Assembly (NCBI GenBank): GCA_051453625.1
Contig: JBOZIK010000001.1
Span: forward strand, 145,796,249 to 145,860,248
Origin: Welwitschia mirabilis
Lineage: Eukaryota; Gnetophyta; Gnetopsida; Welwitschiales
Length of the DNA stretch: 64,000 nucleotides
Direction of reading: 5' to 3'
Below the pieces are notes generated by a model. That model was given only the letters and a program-made list of their open reading frames with translations. It was not told the origin of the DNA and searched no databases. The translations under genes were made by a program, and so were the position numbers. Positions 32,891 through 44,667 of this stretch are shown piece after piece (the first letter of the stretch is position 1; each line of letters begins with the position of its first letter).

Positions 32891-34314
32891 AATGGTACCT
32901 TATAAATCACCTTTCTATATATGTGTGTTTAAACACTCTTAAGACTCATCTTAAGGAATGGATATAAAATGACAAAGAAAGATTTAAGCATAAAAAGGAT
33001 ATATATTAAGAATTACAAGAGATTTAAGCATAGCAGGAACAAGGAGAAGATCAAGATAGTTTTTATACCACAAAATATAAATTCCTTTTAAAATTATAGG
33101 AAATAAACTTGGATGAGAAGCATTACTAGAGGGAAAGATCCAAGATCAAATGGCTAAAAGAAGGTGATAATCATACTAAAATCTTCTTCCAATATGCTAA
33201 TCAGCAATGGATAGATAACAAAATTAGAAAGATCACAATTAGAGATCATGTGATTAAAGATGAAAAGGACATTACTACAAAAATGGAAACCCACCTTAAG
33301 AGCATATGAAAATGGGAAGATATAGCCCTCAATCTAATTCAAATAGACAATAAAATTTCTGAGGAGGATAATGCAAGCCTAAACAAGCTAATAGAAAGGA
33401 AAGTAGTGTAGGAAGCAATTTAATTAATGAAAAATAATAAAGCCCTTAGATTAAATAGATGGTTAGTAGAATTATTTAAGGCTTATTTCTCCCTCATAAG
33501 AGATAATATTCATAACATAATGCAAAACATCTTCAATAACAAATTTATTCCAATAGAGTTAAACTAGACTAGGATTGTCCTCATTCTAAAGAAATGAGAT
33601 GTCAATAAATCAAAGGGATATAGACTAACAAGTATGTACAATGTTCTTTATAGAATCTTCACAAAAATAATGGTAGGCCATATCATCTCATTGCTTCCCA
33701 AGGTAATTTCTAAGAACTAAGAGTGGCTTCATCTAATCCAAGTACATTCAAAACTAACTCCTCCTAACTCGTGAAATCATGTATTTTATTAAAAAACATG
33801 AATTTCCTACACTTCTTGCTAAATTAGAGATAGAAAAATCCTATGACTCTATGAGCTAGAAATCTCTAGGTCCTTTCCTAAGGAAAACTAACTTTAACTC
33901 TAATATCACTAATCTTTGACTTGATATGCAAGCTTTAGCTAAATTAAAAGTTGAGGTTAATAGTTATAGACTTTTTTTTTTTTTTAAAAGTAGATCATGG
34001 GTTAAGACAGGGGAACCCTTTATTCTCCTACCTCTTTCTATTTGTTATAAATGTTCTACAGGGAATGCTCAAAAGGAATGAAGTCTGAAAAATTAAAATA
34101 GAAAACCAAATGTTCATCAACAATCACTACATAGATGATACAATAATCATAACTCAAGTCTATTGTCAATAGGTAAGAGTCATCAAAAATAATATGAACC
34201 TTTTTATAGAGGTCATAGAAATAAGTCCTAATTAAAATAAGTCAAGAGTACATATGATCTATAAGAGTATCAAGAGAAGAGGTAATATCAGCATAATTTT
34301 AGATGTCAAGATGG
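32891..34314 (+). pseudogene. LINE reverse transcriptase (L1-1), N-terminal and palm
   Basis: The linker gives LKEW-x-K and WLKEGDNHTKIFF (about 33150), the usual start of plant L1 RT. Then EAI-x-LMKNNKA, ELFKAYF, TRIVLILKK and YNVLYRIFTKIM (33400-33690). KLEIEKSYDSM (about 33820) and WVKTGEPF follow, and the catalytic YIDDTIII (34128-34139 codes YIDD) is intact. A run of about 15 T near 33965-33980 interrupts one segment. The enzyme copies LINE RNA at the nicked target. Frameshifts and stops inactivate it; the C-terminus falls in a gap. Confidence 0.85.
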
Positions 34315-34871
34315 NNNNNNNNNNNNNNNNNNNNNNNNNNNNNNNNNNNNNNNNNNNNNNNNNNNNNNNNNNNNNNNNNNNNNNNNNNNNNNNNNNNNNN
34401 NNNNNNNNNNNNNNNNNNNNNNNNNNNNNNNNNNNNNNNNNNNNNNNNNNNNNNNNNNNNNNNNNNNNNNNNNNNNNNNNNNNNNNNNNNNNNNNNNNNN
34501 NNNNNNNNNNNNNNNNNNNNNNNNNNNNNNNNNNNNNNNNNNNNNNNNNNNNNNNNNNNNNNNNNNNNNNNNNNNNNNNNNNNNNNNNNNNNNNNNNNNN
34601 NNNNNNNNNNNNNNNNNNNNNNNNNNNNNNNNNNNNNNNNNNNNNNNNNNNNNNNNNNNNNNNNNNNNNNNNNNNNNNNNNNNNNNNNNNNNNNNNNNNN
34701 NNNNNNNNNNNNNNNNNNNNNNNNNNNNNNNNNNNNNNNNNNNNNNNNNNNNNNNNNNNNNNNNNNNNNNNNNNNNNNNNNNNNNNNNNNNNNNNNNNNN
34801 NNNNNNNNNNNNNNNNNNNNNNNNNNNNNNNNNNNNNNNNNNNNNNNNNNNNNNNNNNNNNNNNNNNNNNN
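34315..34871. other. Assembly gap (557 N) inside L1-1 RT
   Basis: Falls between the YIDD block and the RT C-terminal part. The flanks are not duplicated and the size fits the missing coding stretch. Confidence 0.9.
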
Positions 34872-36900
34872 TTTTTTAAGCTAAGATTATCTTAGTAAAT
34901 ACCTGCCTAATTACTTCTTTTAAGTATATAGCCACTGTTATCAACCACCTCCCTTGCCAATCCACCCCCAACCTAAAGTTTATAATTAAAAAATTAATAA
35001 ATACTAAAGAAGTTCATTTGGTCTGGAGGTAAGGATAGAAGTTACATTAATCTCTACAAATAAAATCTAATTGCTTTCCTTAGGGATGTAAAAGGCTAAG
35101 AAATCCATAAGCCTAAAGACTACTTACTAATGAGAGCCCACAGAATTATCAAGAAAGTGTTTATAGGTGGATAATCTTGGAGTGAACTAATTAATTATAA
35201 ATATCTATATTAATTTACAAATGGAGGAGAGTCCTATCTTTGGAAACATTTTTCAAGATCTAGAAGAAATTTTATTAAGCTAGGCATGACCAATAAAGAC
35301 ATACCTAAATCTATACTAATTAAGAAATATGGTAAAGATGAAGTTAACAAAAGATTATAGTAGGGGCAAATCCCTAATAATATTAAGATCTTCTACTGAA
35401 TTAAGNNNNNNNNNNNNNNNNNNNNNNNNNNNNNNNNNNNNNNATAATAAACTTTTAATAAGAGGCTAATTAATCAAATGTGGCATTATAGTTTTATCTA
35501 TTTATCCAATCTTTTAACTAAATCAAAATGATGTTTACCATCTTTTCCATTAGTATAAGTGGAGTATAGATTTAATGGAATTAATAATAACTTATTACAA
35601 GACTAGGTAGAAAATTATGAGGTACATGTGAGATAGGATCTGCTTGAAATTTTGGTACATTTGGAATCCTTTCAATGATTTAATTTTGAATAGTATCCTT
35701 CTCCCTTTTCCTATTAATACACCAATAACAATTTGGTGGTATCACTTGTAAATTTGGATGCTAATGGGGGTTACTCCAATAGATGAACTAAAAAATCTGA
35801 TTCTTTTTAAGGAATTCCCAGCTTTTTAGGATAAGGTCTAGATCCTAAGATGGAAATTCCTACAACACAATATAAATAAAAAGCTTGATTCTAATATAAA
35901 AATGGAAAGAAGATAGAATTATGTTTAGAAGATTTTCAATTAAAGTCACTAATGAATTATTGGTATGTATTTTAGAACTTTTAGTATAGGAGGAGAGGAT
36001 TCCCCTTAATCATAGAGGGAAAAAAAAGGCCTACCATTTCTTTTTAGAAGTAATTCTTAAACTCTCCAATGATAACATAAGTAAAAAAGTATTTCCACCC
36101 TATTGAGGATTACGGGCTGAGTTAGTAGATAGATACTTTATCGAGTTAGGATGTTGCTTGAAGCTATCAAGTCTATGCTTTATTTTCTTCAAGGATCTAT
36201 AATAAGGACATCACATTAATTTACCCTATATTTTCATTCAAACATTGAGAAGGAAGGATAGGATCTAATACATTGTACTCATAATGGTCCTATAAGGAGC
36301 TATAAGGGATACTACGGTAAGTAGCAAGGCCCCATCCCCTCCTCTCTCCCTTCCCATACTATAGAACAATGAATGAGACTTAGTAATTAAAATAAAGAAG
36401 GAAGAAAAAAACTAAGAAGAATAAAAGTTCTTAACAAGAGCAAGAAAATGAGCTAGTTGTTTTACAACCTTAGAGGAAGGTGACTTTACCTCCACCTCAA
36501 GAAACCCAAACATAACTGATTCCATCCCTTATAATAAAGTAGGAGGAGGAGTAGACCTAACCTAACTATGACTAGGAAAAAAACATATCCTAAGAAGTTA
36601 TAAATCCCTAAATCTAGTAAGGATATAGAGTCATAAAACCAAATGAATTTTAATACAAAGAGAGAAAATTAGATTGTATAAGAAGATGTGGATATGAAGA
36701 AAGCAAGGAGGAAGGTGTTGTATGCTATAATTTAAGCAATGTAGAGATGCCCCTTTCTAATTCTTAGCATCACTCATAGAGCTTCTATGAGTACAATTAA
36801 ATCAAGCTTTCAAAAGTAGGCATTAAAACTTCATCCTAATAAGAACAAAGTAGTAGTAAAGGAGTTTAAAGAGGTAAACCAGATCTTTGAAATCCTGGGG
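34872..36900 (+). pseudogene. LINE RT C-terminal and zf-RVT-like region (L1-1)
   Basis: Plus frames give KKFIWSGGKDRSYIN (about 35010) and GESYLWKHFSRS (about 35230), corresponding to the family blocks F-x-F-x-W-x-G...K and S-LWK-x-x. Further right the frames are too broken to name domains. A 38-N gap lies at 35406-35443. RNase H cannot be confirmed. Confidence 0.65.
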
Positions 36901-37235
36901 AATTAAATGGAATAATTTCTAGTCTAGTAGGACCATATTCATCTATTTATAACCTATAATAGATATTAATTACCATTTCTTATTAATTTCATCTTAGTTT
37001 TTTTCCCAATTCTACCATTATTGCATTAATTATAAGGTAGGAATGTCTTCATCCCTCTTTTTCTATTTTTTGTTTTTTACTCTAATGCTAGTAGCACTCA
37101 TGAGATTTCACTATGGTCTGGTTATGTTGTAGTCATATTTCATTGTACTTTTCTATAAAGGGGTGATTCTACCCCTTCTCTATTATTATTACTTTGTAAT
37201 ATAAATTTTAATTTTACTTTTTCAAAAAGGAAAAA
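36901..37235 (+). other. 3' end and A-rich tail of L1-1
   Basis: Non-coding pyrimidine-rich stretch followed by TTTTTCAAAAAGGAAAAAAC near 37220, the usual degenerate end of a plant LINE. Confidence 0.55.
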
Positions 37236-37446
37236 ACATCTATAAAATGAAAATTGAATAAGACATTACAAATGATAAAGCAAAATAAAAGAAGTTCATT
37301 TCTATGTAAAAATTTATGAGGTAAAGCTCCTTCTTTATTACGTTTATGTTCTACATCTAAGGCATGCAATAATATCCTAGAGTGTTAACTAAAGTAAAGG
37401 ATAAAGTCACTAAATATTTGACCACTAAAGTAACTTCAAAATCAAT
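37236..37446 (-). other. Gypsy F internal remnant between L1-1 and element G
   Basis: About 210 bp without coding capacity or a recognised repeat. Confidence 0.35.
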
Positions 37447-38432
37447 TATAGAAATTGAAAATAAAGCATCATTTATTTGTGGAAGTATATAAACTAAATT
37501 TAAACTAGGTAAGAATCTAGTATTATACTTTCATAAGGATATATACATAGTAACTCAACAAAAGCAACATAATTATCCTACCTTGTCATAAAACTTAAAC
37601 AAAATGAAAAACCAAATTTTGAAAATATTTAAGTGATCGTTTCTTGATGATGTAAGATAATGAAAATGTTCTAAAGGTATAGTTGATTCATCTAATTCTC
37701 CATCTTTACTCTAATGATTTATTTATTCATTAAACATAAATTAAAATTATTTAGTTATTAATGCTTAAAGATCAAGACATAATCTCATTCACCACATGAG
37801 TGTTGGTGAGTTATTTAGTCCCTTTAATCCTATATAGCACTTCATAATTATGGAACAACTACAAAATCATAGAAGTAATCTCAAACAACTCACTCAGTAA
37901 TGAAAGAATTTTATAATAAGATAATTTCACTAAAATATTAATAAAACAAAATTAATATACATTAACAATGAAAGAGTAGTAAAAACTTAAGAACTAATCT
38001 CATTATTTCAAGAATTAACTTAATATTCATTAATAATAAAATAATGAAAGATAATCTTGTATTAAGACTTAAAATATACATTAATTAATGGAAAGAGGTG
38101 AGCTTACATGGGCTCCTCAAATAGACTTAAATAAATACACCCCTAAGGAAGGTGATTACAAGGTCATAACATCTTAGTACTCTAAGTCTTTCCACCATGT
38201 TTTTATAATTAAAATATTCATTACAATGAGAGCTTAAGGCTCTTTTATAGATGAGAGAATATTTGGAGAGATTTTTTATAATGCAATTAATGGGTGTTTA
38301 TATAAAGAGGTTTACATTAAGACTGTTACTTAATAAAGAAGTTATAAATGTTTGGCATGTAGCCTAAAAGGAGGATTTTATTTCTTCTAATGTAAGAAAG
38401 GTAATGACATGTTTTTTAATTGATGATGCAAC
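37447..38432 (-). repeat. 3' LTR of element G, left part
   Basis: Aligns with 51577-52555, for example the CATAATCTCATYCACCACATGAGTGTTG region (37780 and 51905). It ends at the element C insertion (GCAAC at 38428-38432). Confidence 0.82.
38428..38432. repeat. Target site duplication of element C, left (GCAAC)
   Basis: GCAAC here and GCAGC at 47363-47367 differ by one base. The uninterrupted copy in the other LTR of G reads GAAGCTACC (about 52577). Confidence 0.8.
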
Positions 38433-39603
38433 TATTAACTTATAATTTATAAATTTTATGTCAAACTAACATTTTCTAGCATAGCAAAATGTACTGTATT
38501 CCTTATAGAAAATATTAATCCCTGTAGGTCATAAGCAACAAATATTTATCACTAGCATTACTTGAATCTAATAAGTTATAGTTTATTAAAGTGATTAACT
38601 GGATTCCTAAGGGGTAAACCAAATCTATATCAAGAAGTATCAAAACTAGATTACTAAGGAATTGACCAGATTCTTGAGGGGTCAATCTGACCTAGACTAA
38701 AAATGTTTTTAACTTTTATCATCAAGGGATCAACCACATTACTGACGGATTGATTGAACCTAGGAAAAATATATTTTTATTTATTTTCTTCACATGTGGT
38801 TGACTAGATAAAAATGCAATCAAATAAACATAAAGTGAACTAGATCCTAGATGGGGTTAATTAGACATGAAGACATAAAGAACTTAGATCGACTGAAAGA
38901 TGAAGGAATTGATCAACTTCAATGATGGCATCCAATGGGATCAACCAAACATTTTGAAAAATTGATTGGTTGTGATGGAAATGGGATTTTTCTAGCTATT
39001 TCATTCCTATTTTATATGTTGGAGAATTAGATATACTTGTAAAACCTTAAAATATATCTCCTATATATTTGTTCACCCTCAAAAACATTCTACATTATCT
39101 ATTTGACTAATAATAAAACTAGCATTTTTCTATTATCAATTCTTTGGTCAATTAGTTTTTACTATACATACTTGGACTTATAATATCATTCTCTAATAGT
39201 ATAGTACTATCATTGTTGTACTTCAAATATGTTAAAGCTTATGTATTGTGACATACTATTAATACCGAAAAGCATTCTCTCAAAAGGTTGAGACTAAGCC
39301 TCTGAAAAGTCTAATTGTAAAAGGTTATAGTAAACTTGAGATACTTATAAAGTGAGTAACAAAGATCTAAATTAATTTTGGATAAAAGCTAATTGCTAAG
39401 AGTGGAGAAGGGATTTCTTGAATCATTATAAGTTGTGTGACTATCTTTGTTGGTATTTTCTATTTTTGGTTATTTTTCTTTCAAAGCATTTTTAGTATTT
39501 CATGTGCATAAATATTTTTTAATATTTAATACTTTATGAAGATAGCTTTTGAATTTATTTTTTTAAATCCTATTTACCCATCCCCAGGGTTCTAAATCCC
39601 TTA
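38433..39603 (+). repeat. 5' LTR of element C
   Basis: Homologous to 46194-47362 (TGTCAAACTAACATTTT, TAATACTTTRTGRRGATAG). Starts TATTAACTTA (TG decayed) and ends AAATCCCTTA before the primer site. Confidence 0.9.
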
Positions 39604-39605
39604 TT

Positions 39606-39617
39606 TAGTATCAAAGT
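39606..39617 (+). other. Primer binding site of element C (tRNA-iMet type)
   Basis: TAGTATCAAAGT, the tRNA-iMet site with three G/C-to-A/T changes, two bases after the LTR. Confidence 0.82.
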
Positions 39618-39669
39618 AAGGTTGAGTCATTAGCAGATCCTAATAGATCTTGATTCCTGAACCTTAACT

Positions 39670-41190
39670 ATGAGTAATCTATCTAATGGCCTATTTACTA
39701 GAATATCATCCATGTTTGATGGGATCAATTATGCTTATTAGAAGGTTCTTAGATCTTTATATGTAGACATATAGGCGGTAATCTACAATGAATATTTCAT
39801 GCCTACACTAATTAAAACTAGTAGTAATGAAACCATCATAGTAGTTGAGAAATCTCAAGACCAATGGACCCTTATCGATAAAGCCAAGGCTACCCTAAAT
39901 GTTCATGCTCTTAATGCTATTTTTGTGTAGTTTATGTAGATGAATTCTAGAGGATTTTAAACTACAAACATGCCAAAAAAGCTTAGGACATTCTTAAAAT
40001 AGCACACAAAAGAACATCCATAATAAAGCAAGAAAAGCTACAAATGCTTATCTTCAAGTTTGAAGATATATTCATGGAAGAAGAAAAGACTCTATGAGAG
40101 TTATTTGATAGACTAATAGGCATATTAAAATCTATGGTAAGTCTAGATAAGGAAATAGATGAAGGAAATTTTGTATGAAAAGTTTTAAGATCTCTTCTAA
40201 AATGCTTTGATCCAAATATTACAACCATCGAGGAAAGCAAGTACATCAATGGAATGATACTAGAGGAACTTTAAGGTAATCTTCAAACTTATGAGTTAAA
40301 GTTTTCTAAACATTACCAAAAAACAAAAATCGTACATTAAAAATTATTCAAAAAGAGTCTAGATTTGAAAAATCAGATGAAGACCTTGATGAAGATGAGG
40401 TTGTTCTTTCGATAAGGACATTCAAAAAATTCTTGCACAAAAGAAAGAGAGAAGGTAAACCAAGCAAGGGATCAAAGAGGAATCATTCCAAGCTAGGAAG
40501 ATGTCTAGAAAAAGGAAAGGAAATACAATGTTATGCATGTAAAGAATATGGACATGTTACAAGCAAATGTCCAAAAAATAGAAGAGATCAGAGGAAATCT
40601 AAAGTATCATCCTTTATCACCATCTGAGATAATGTAGATGAAGAAGATGATAGTAGCTCAAGCCAAAAATTAGATAAAAATAGAATAATTTCTTTCATGG
40701 CAATATTCCCTCACATAAATAACATGTCTTGTTTAATAGAACTACATGATATAGATATTATTGAATAATATCAAAAGAAGCTAGAAAATACTTATCAAGA
40801 ACTATATCCAGAATGTAAAAAATTGGAAAAATGAATCAACAAACTAAATAAGATAGTAAAGGCTCTAAACAAGGAAAAGGAAGAGTTAGAGACAAAGTAT
40901 AGGATGGTTCAAATAAAAAACTCTAAGCTAACTCAAGAGGTAAAAATCTTTTCTTACTTTGTTGAAGTAAATTAGAACAAATGCTTAGGACATGAAGACT
41001 AGTTCATTATAAAAAAGGTATTAGCTTCATCTCTCAAAAATGAAACAATCAGTTGAATTAGGTAGCATGACAAAATAACTCTATAAGAATGACAAAATAA
41101 CTCTATGTCAAAAATTACATGTTATTTTTGTGGAAAGACAAGTCATTCAAAATTATTTTGTAATGCTAAAAAGTTAATTTTTTTTTCAAA
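39670..41190 (+). pseudogene. gag of copia element C, with two intact CCHC modules
   Basis: The ATG at 39670 opens MSNLSNGLFTRISSMFDGIN, close to the A gag start. DQWTLIDKAKATLNVHALNA (about 39860) is the conserved core. The frame 40433-40627 holds a perfect knuckle CYACKEYGHVTSKC (40529-40570). A second perfect knuckle CYFCGKTSHSKLFC lies at 41120-41161, just before protease. The stretch between is acidic and lysine-rich, with coiled-coil-like K/E runs around 40750-40950. Stops after Tyr-Ala-Tyr (39735) and elsewhere make the gene inactive even though the zinc ligands survive. Confidence 0.88.
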
Positions 41191-41319
41191 TTCTATTAGT
41201 ACTTTTCATTTAAATTTATTCCAAAGGGATGTGTACCATGATAGTCTAAATAGATTAAGTGGATGAGGGATAATAATTTAAAATTTTAATTAATCTAAAC
41301 AAATTTTAAAGTATCAAAT

Positions 41320-41870
41320 GAAACTTACTAATACTTTGATAGTGGTTGTTCTTAACACATAACAGGTGATAAATCAAGATTCTAACATTTAGATGGCTTT
41401 GATGGAGAATAAGTAATATTTGGTGATAATAAAAAAGCTAAAATTGAAGGCATTGGAAGCATTGATAAAGTTAACATGCCTAAAATTAATGAGGTTTTAT
41501 ATGTAAATGATCTTAAACATAAGTCACTGAGTATTAGTCATATTTGTGATAAAGATCATAAAGGTATTTTTAATATTTAAGAGTGTGAAGTTAGACATGG
41601 TAAAACAAATGATGTTCTTTTTAAATCAAAAAGAATATATAATGTTTACAACATTGATTAGTCTTTATTTTCTTGTTATTTTTATCATATAAATCAAGAA
41701 TAATTATGGCACCAATAATTAGGAAATGTAAACTATGATAATCTTAAAACATCATTAAAAACAAGATTGTAAAAGGAATTCCTAAGATTAATATTGAAAA
41801 GCATGGGCTATGTAATGCTTATGAAAAAGGAAAACAAGTCAGAATTCTCATAAAAGTAAAAATCTAGTCT
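41320..41870 (+). pseudogene. Protease and GAG-pre-integrase of copia element C
   Basis: FDSGCS-x-HITGDKSRF is encoded from about 41335, with the catalytic DSG intact at 41338-41346 and one stop where Arg is expected. The frame continues VIFGDNKKAKIEGIG, then INEVLYVNDLKHKSLSISHI, the flap and pre-integrase start. Further stops follow to 41870. Confidence 0.85.
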
Positions 41871-42530
41871 CCTCAATAATGTTAATTAAACTCATTTACA
41901 TGAACTTGGTGAGTCCTACACAAACTAAATGTCTAGGAGAAAATTGATATTTCTTGATTATAGTTGATGACTACTCTATATTTACTTGGATTTCTTTATT
42001 ATAAAATAAAGATAAGACTTTTAAAAGTTGTGTTAAAATCTGTAACAAAATCCAAAATTAGAAAGAATACACTATTAAAAAATTAGAAGTGATCATAAAG
42101 GAGAATTTGAAAATCATCTTTTTAAGTAGTATTGCATAGATAATAGTATAGAACATTAGTTCTTAACCTCAAAGACTCCTTAACAAAATGGAATTGCAAA
42201 GAGGAAAAACCAAGTCCTTTAGGAAATGATAAGAAAAATGCTAAATGATAAGGAAGTTTCTAAAATATTTTGGACTAAAGCAGTAAGTACTACTTGCTAT
42301 ATTATCAACAAAGTCTAATTTAAGACTAGGTATGGATAAAACATCATATGAGCTTTAGAAAGGAAGAAAGCCAAATGTTTCATATTTTAAAGTCTTTAAG
42401 AGTAAGTTCTTTATCTTAAAATATAGAAAACATTTGAGCAAATTTAAATCCAAAGCTAGTGAAGTAAACTTTTCAGAATACTCAACTAGAAGTAGAGCCT
42501 ACCAAGTTTTCAACTAAAGTCTAATAGTGG
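41871..42530 (+). pseudogene. Integrase of copia element C
   Basis: Core blocks in broken frames: YFLIIVDDYSIFTWISLL (about 41960), a RSDHKGEFENHLF-type block (about 42085-42125) with the second Asp kept, and QQNGIAKRKNQ (about 42185), where the family has ERKN, so the third catalytic acid is Lys. Then MIRKMLNDKEVSKIFWTKAV. The lesion differs from that in B (Asp to Asn in the second block). Confidence 0.85.
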
Positions 42531-42789
42531 AAGAATCTATAAATGTTCAAATAGATTATTTTAGTATAAGAATTATTTATTTAAATGATGAATAAAATAT
42601 AACTCCAAGCACTCCATAATAAAAGAAGTAATAACCAATAAGGAAGAAGAGCGATCTCAATAGGTTACTTCCAAAAAGTTCAAATAGCTAAAAGATCACC
42701 AACTAGAGTATATCATTGGAGATGTAAACTTAAAATTTTGAATAAGAAACTCTCTTAAAAATGTTTATGCCCACATTTGTTATGTATTT

Positions 42790-43600
42790 AAAATTAAACC
42801 CATAAAGTTTAAAGAGGTAGAATCTCTTGAAGAATGGATGAAAGCTATGTAAGATGAATAATTCAAAAGAAATAATGTTTGAAAACTTGTAGAAAGACTA
42901 AAATATTAAAATGTAATTGAAATAAAATGGATCTTTAAAAATAAGTATAATGAAAAAATAATATGATTAATAAAAAGGCAAGATTAGTGACCCAAGAATA
43001 CAACTAGAATTAATGAATAGATGTAGAACACACATTTTCTCCAGTGGCTAGACTAGATAGTATTAAAACATTTTTCTCATGTATAGCCTTTAAGAACATT
43101 AGAGTTTTTTAAATATATTTGAAAAATGCCTTTCTAAGTAAAACTTTAATGAATAAATTTATGTAAAACAAATTTAAGGTTTCATAGATCCACATAAATC
43201 AAACCATATGTATAAACTCAAAAAGGCTTTGTATGATTTAGATCAAGCTCCAAAGACTTGGTCTGAAAAAACTAGCAACATTTCTTAATGAAAATGATTA
43301 TACTCATGGGGTTGTGAATAAAATTTTATATATTAAAAATATTAATAAGGACTTTGTAGATAACATAATTTTTGAAGATTCAAATGAAATTCTCTCAAAA
43401 GAATTTGCTAGTATTATAACAACACATTTTGAAATGAGTATGTTTGATGAGGTTTGCATGTTTCTTGGTCTTCAAATCAAACAAAAAAAATATGAAATTT
43501 TCATATCTTAATCCAAATAATCAAGAGACTTGATCAAAAAATTTTAACTAGAAAATGCAAAATTAGTTGACACACCTATGTCAACTTTATGTAAGGTCAG
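42790..43600 (+). pseudogene. Reverse transcriptase of copia element C
   Basis: Ordered fragments: EVESLEEWMKAM, KLVERLKY, WIFKNKYNEK, then FIDPHKS- and YKLKKALYDL-like blocks around 43180-43240. The frame 43314-43511 begins MNKILYIKNINKDFVDNIIF. Compared with A (KDF-MIIQIYVDDIIFG) several codons before the active site are deleted and the second Asp is Asn. HFEMSMFDEVCMFLGLQIKQ follows. Non-functional. Confidence 0.85.
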
Positions 43601-44280
43601 TCTTAATAAACATGAAAAATCTATGGACTAAAATCTTTATAGAATCATGATAGGATGTCTATTATATTTAACTGTAAGTAAACTTGATGTATAAATTAGT
43701 ATTGTTGTTTGTGCTAGACATCAAACTCAATTAAAAGAATCACACATTCAAGCTATTAAAAGTATCATAAGATATAGAAAAGGAATAAGTAATTATGGAC
43801 TATGATATTTTATGAAAACTTCCTTTAAACTTGTAGGTTTTAGAAATGTAGACTGGGTTGGTTGTAAAGATGATAGAAAAAGCACTAGTGAAAATTATTT
43901 TTTTTTGTGTATTATTCTTAGTAGCAAATAAGAAATGAAACTTTATCTCCCTTTCATAGAAAAAGCAGAATATATAGCAATAGGGAGTTATTGTATCCAT
44001 CTTTTATGGATGAAGGAAATGCTCAAAGATTTTAAAGTAAATTTTGAATAGGTTCTAATATTTTTTAATAATACTAGTGTAATTAATATCTCAAATAACC
44101 CTATTTGATATTATTAAACTAAGATATTATTTTCTTAAAGATCAAGTAGAAAAAGGAAACATTTCTATGAATTTTATAAGAACTGATAGATAACTAGCTG
44201 ATATTTTCACAAATTTCGTAAACTTTGATAATTTTTTGAGACTTTGTCATAAACTAGAAGTTCTCTATGTTCTTCTACTA
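43601..44280 (+). pseudogene. RNase H of copia element C
   Basis: KLVGFRNVDWVGCKDDRKST (about 43825; family GFSDADWAG, so the first catalytic Asp is Asn), KAEYIAIGSYC (43962), LLWMKEMLKDF, NNTSVINISNNP, then a degraded HI-x-x-RYHF-RD block. The end is at about 44230. Confidence 0.85.
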
Positions 44281-44660
44281 AAAGTAGGATGATTAATTAG
44301 AGCTTGTATTCAATCGATTAAATTTGAAGAAGAAGTCAGGTCAACTAAATTTTATCTAGCTACTTAGTCTTTCCCAAGTTGACTTGAATCCAGTCAAGTT
44401 GATTGGACTAAAATCTGGGTCAACTAGACCTAGACATTTTGTGATCTATATCACGTTCAGTCAATTTGATCATAATCTAGTTGATTAGATCTATAGGATT
44501 ACAAGATGGGAGATAGGTAATGAACTTAATTTTTTTCTTAAATTTGTCTTGGTCATCCTTTTTATAAAATCTTATGAAGTGCTAACCTTTCTCATTCATA
44601 TTTGTCCACCTATCTCTCTCAGATCTAGCTATATTTATCCATTTCTTTTATCTTTAAGAA
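44281..44660 (+). other. Spacer before the envelope-like ORF of element C
   Basis: Non-coding. 44330-44490 has repeated GGTCAACT, CAAGTTGATT and TTGACTTG cores, as in elements A and B. Confidence 0.5.
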
Positions 44661-44667
44661 GTATCAC

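Larger units (their letters stand above)
27600..37235 (+). mobile_element. L1-type LINE (L1-1), interrupted by an LTR element
   Basis: On the plus strand, in broken frames: an ORF1-like DUF4283 domain (28240-28680), an apurinic endonuclease start (29312-29420), then, beyond the 2.8-kb element at 30067-32885, the linker and reverse transcriptase (32891-34314), a gap, the RT C-terminal part (34872-36900) and a 3' end with an A-rich tail near 37235. The left boundary is uncertain (27.3-27.9 kb). Total about 6.5-7 kb without the insertion, the usual size of plant L1 elements. Many stops. Confidence 0.78.

Noticed and set aside
34254-34895. ORFs across 34.25-34.9 kb, plus strand
   Set aside because: Mostly N; only the first part is the LINE RT tail.
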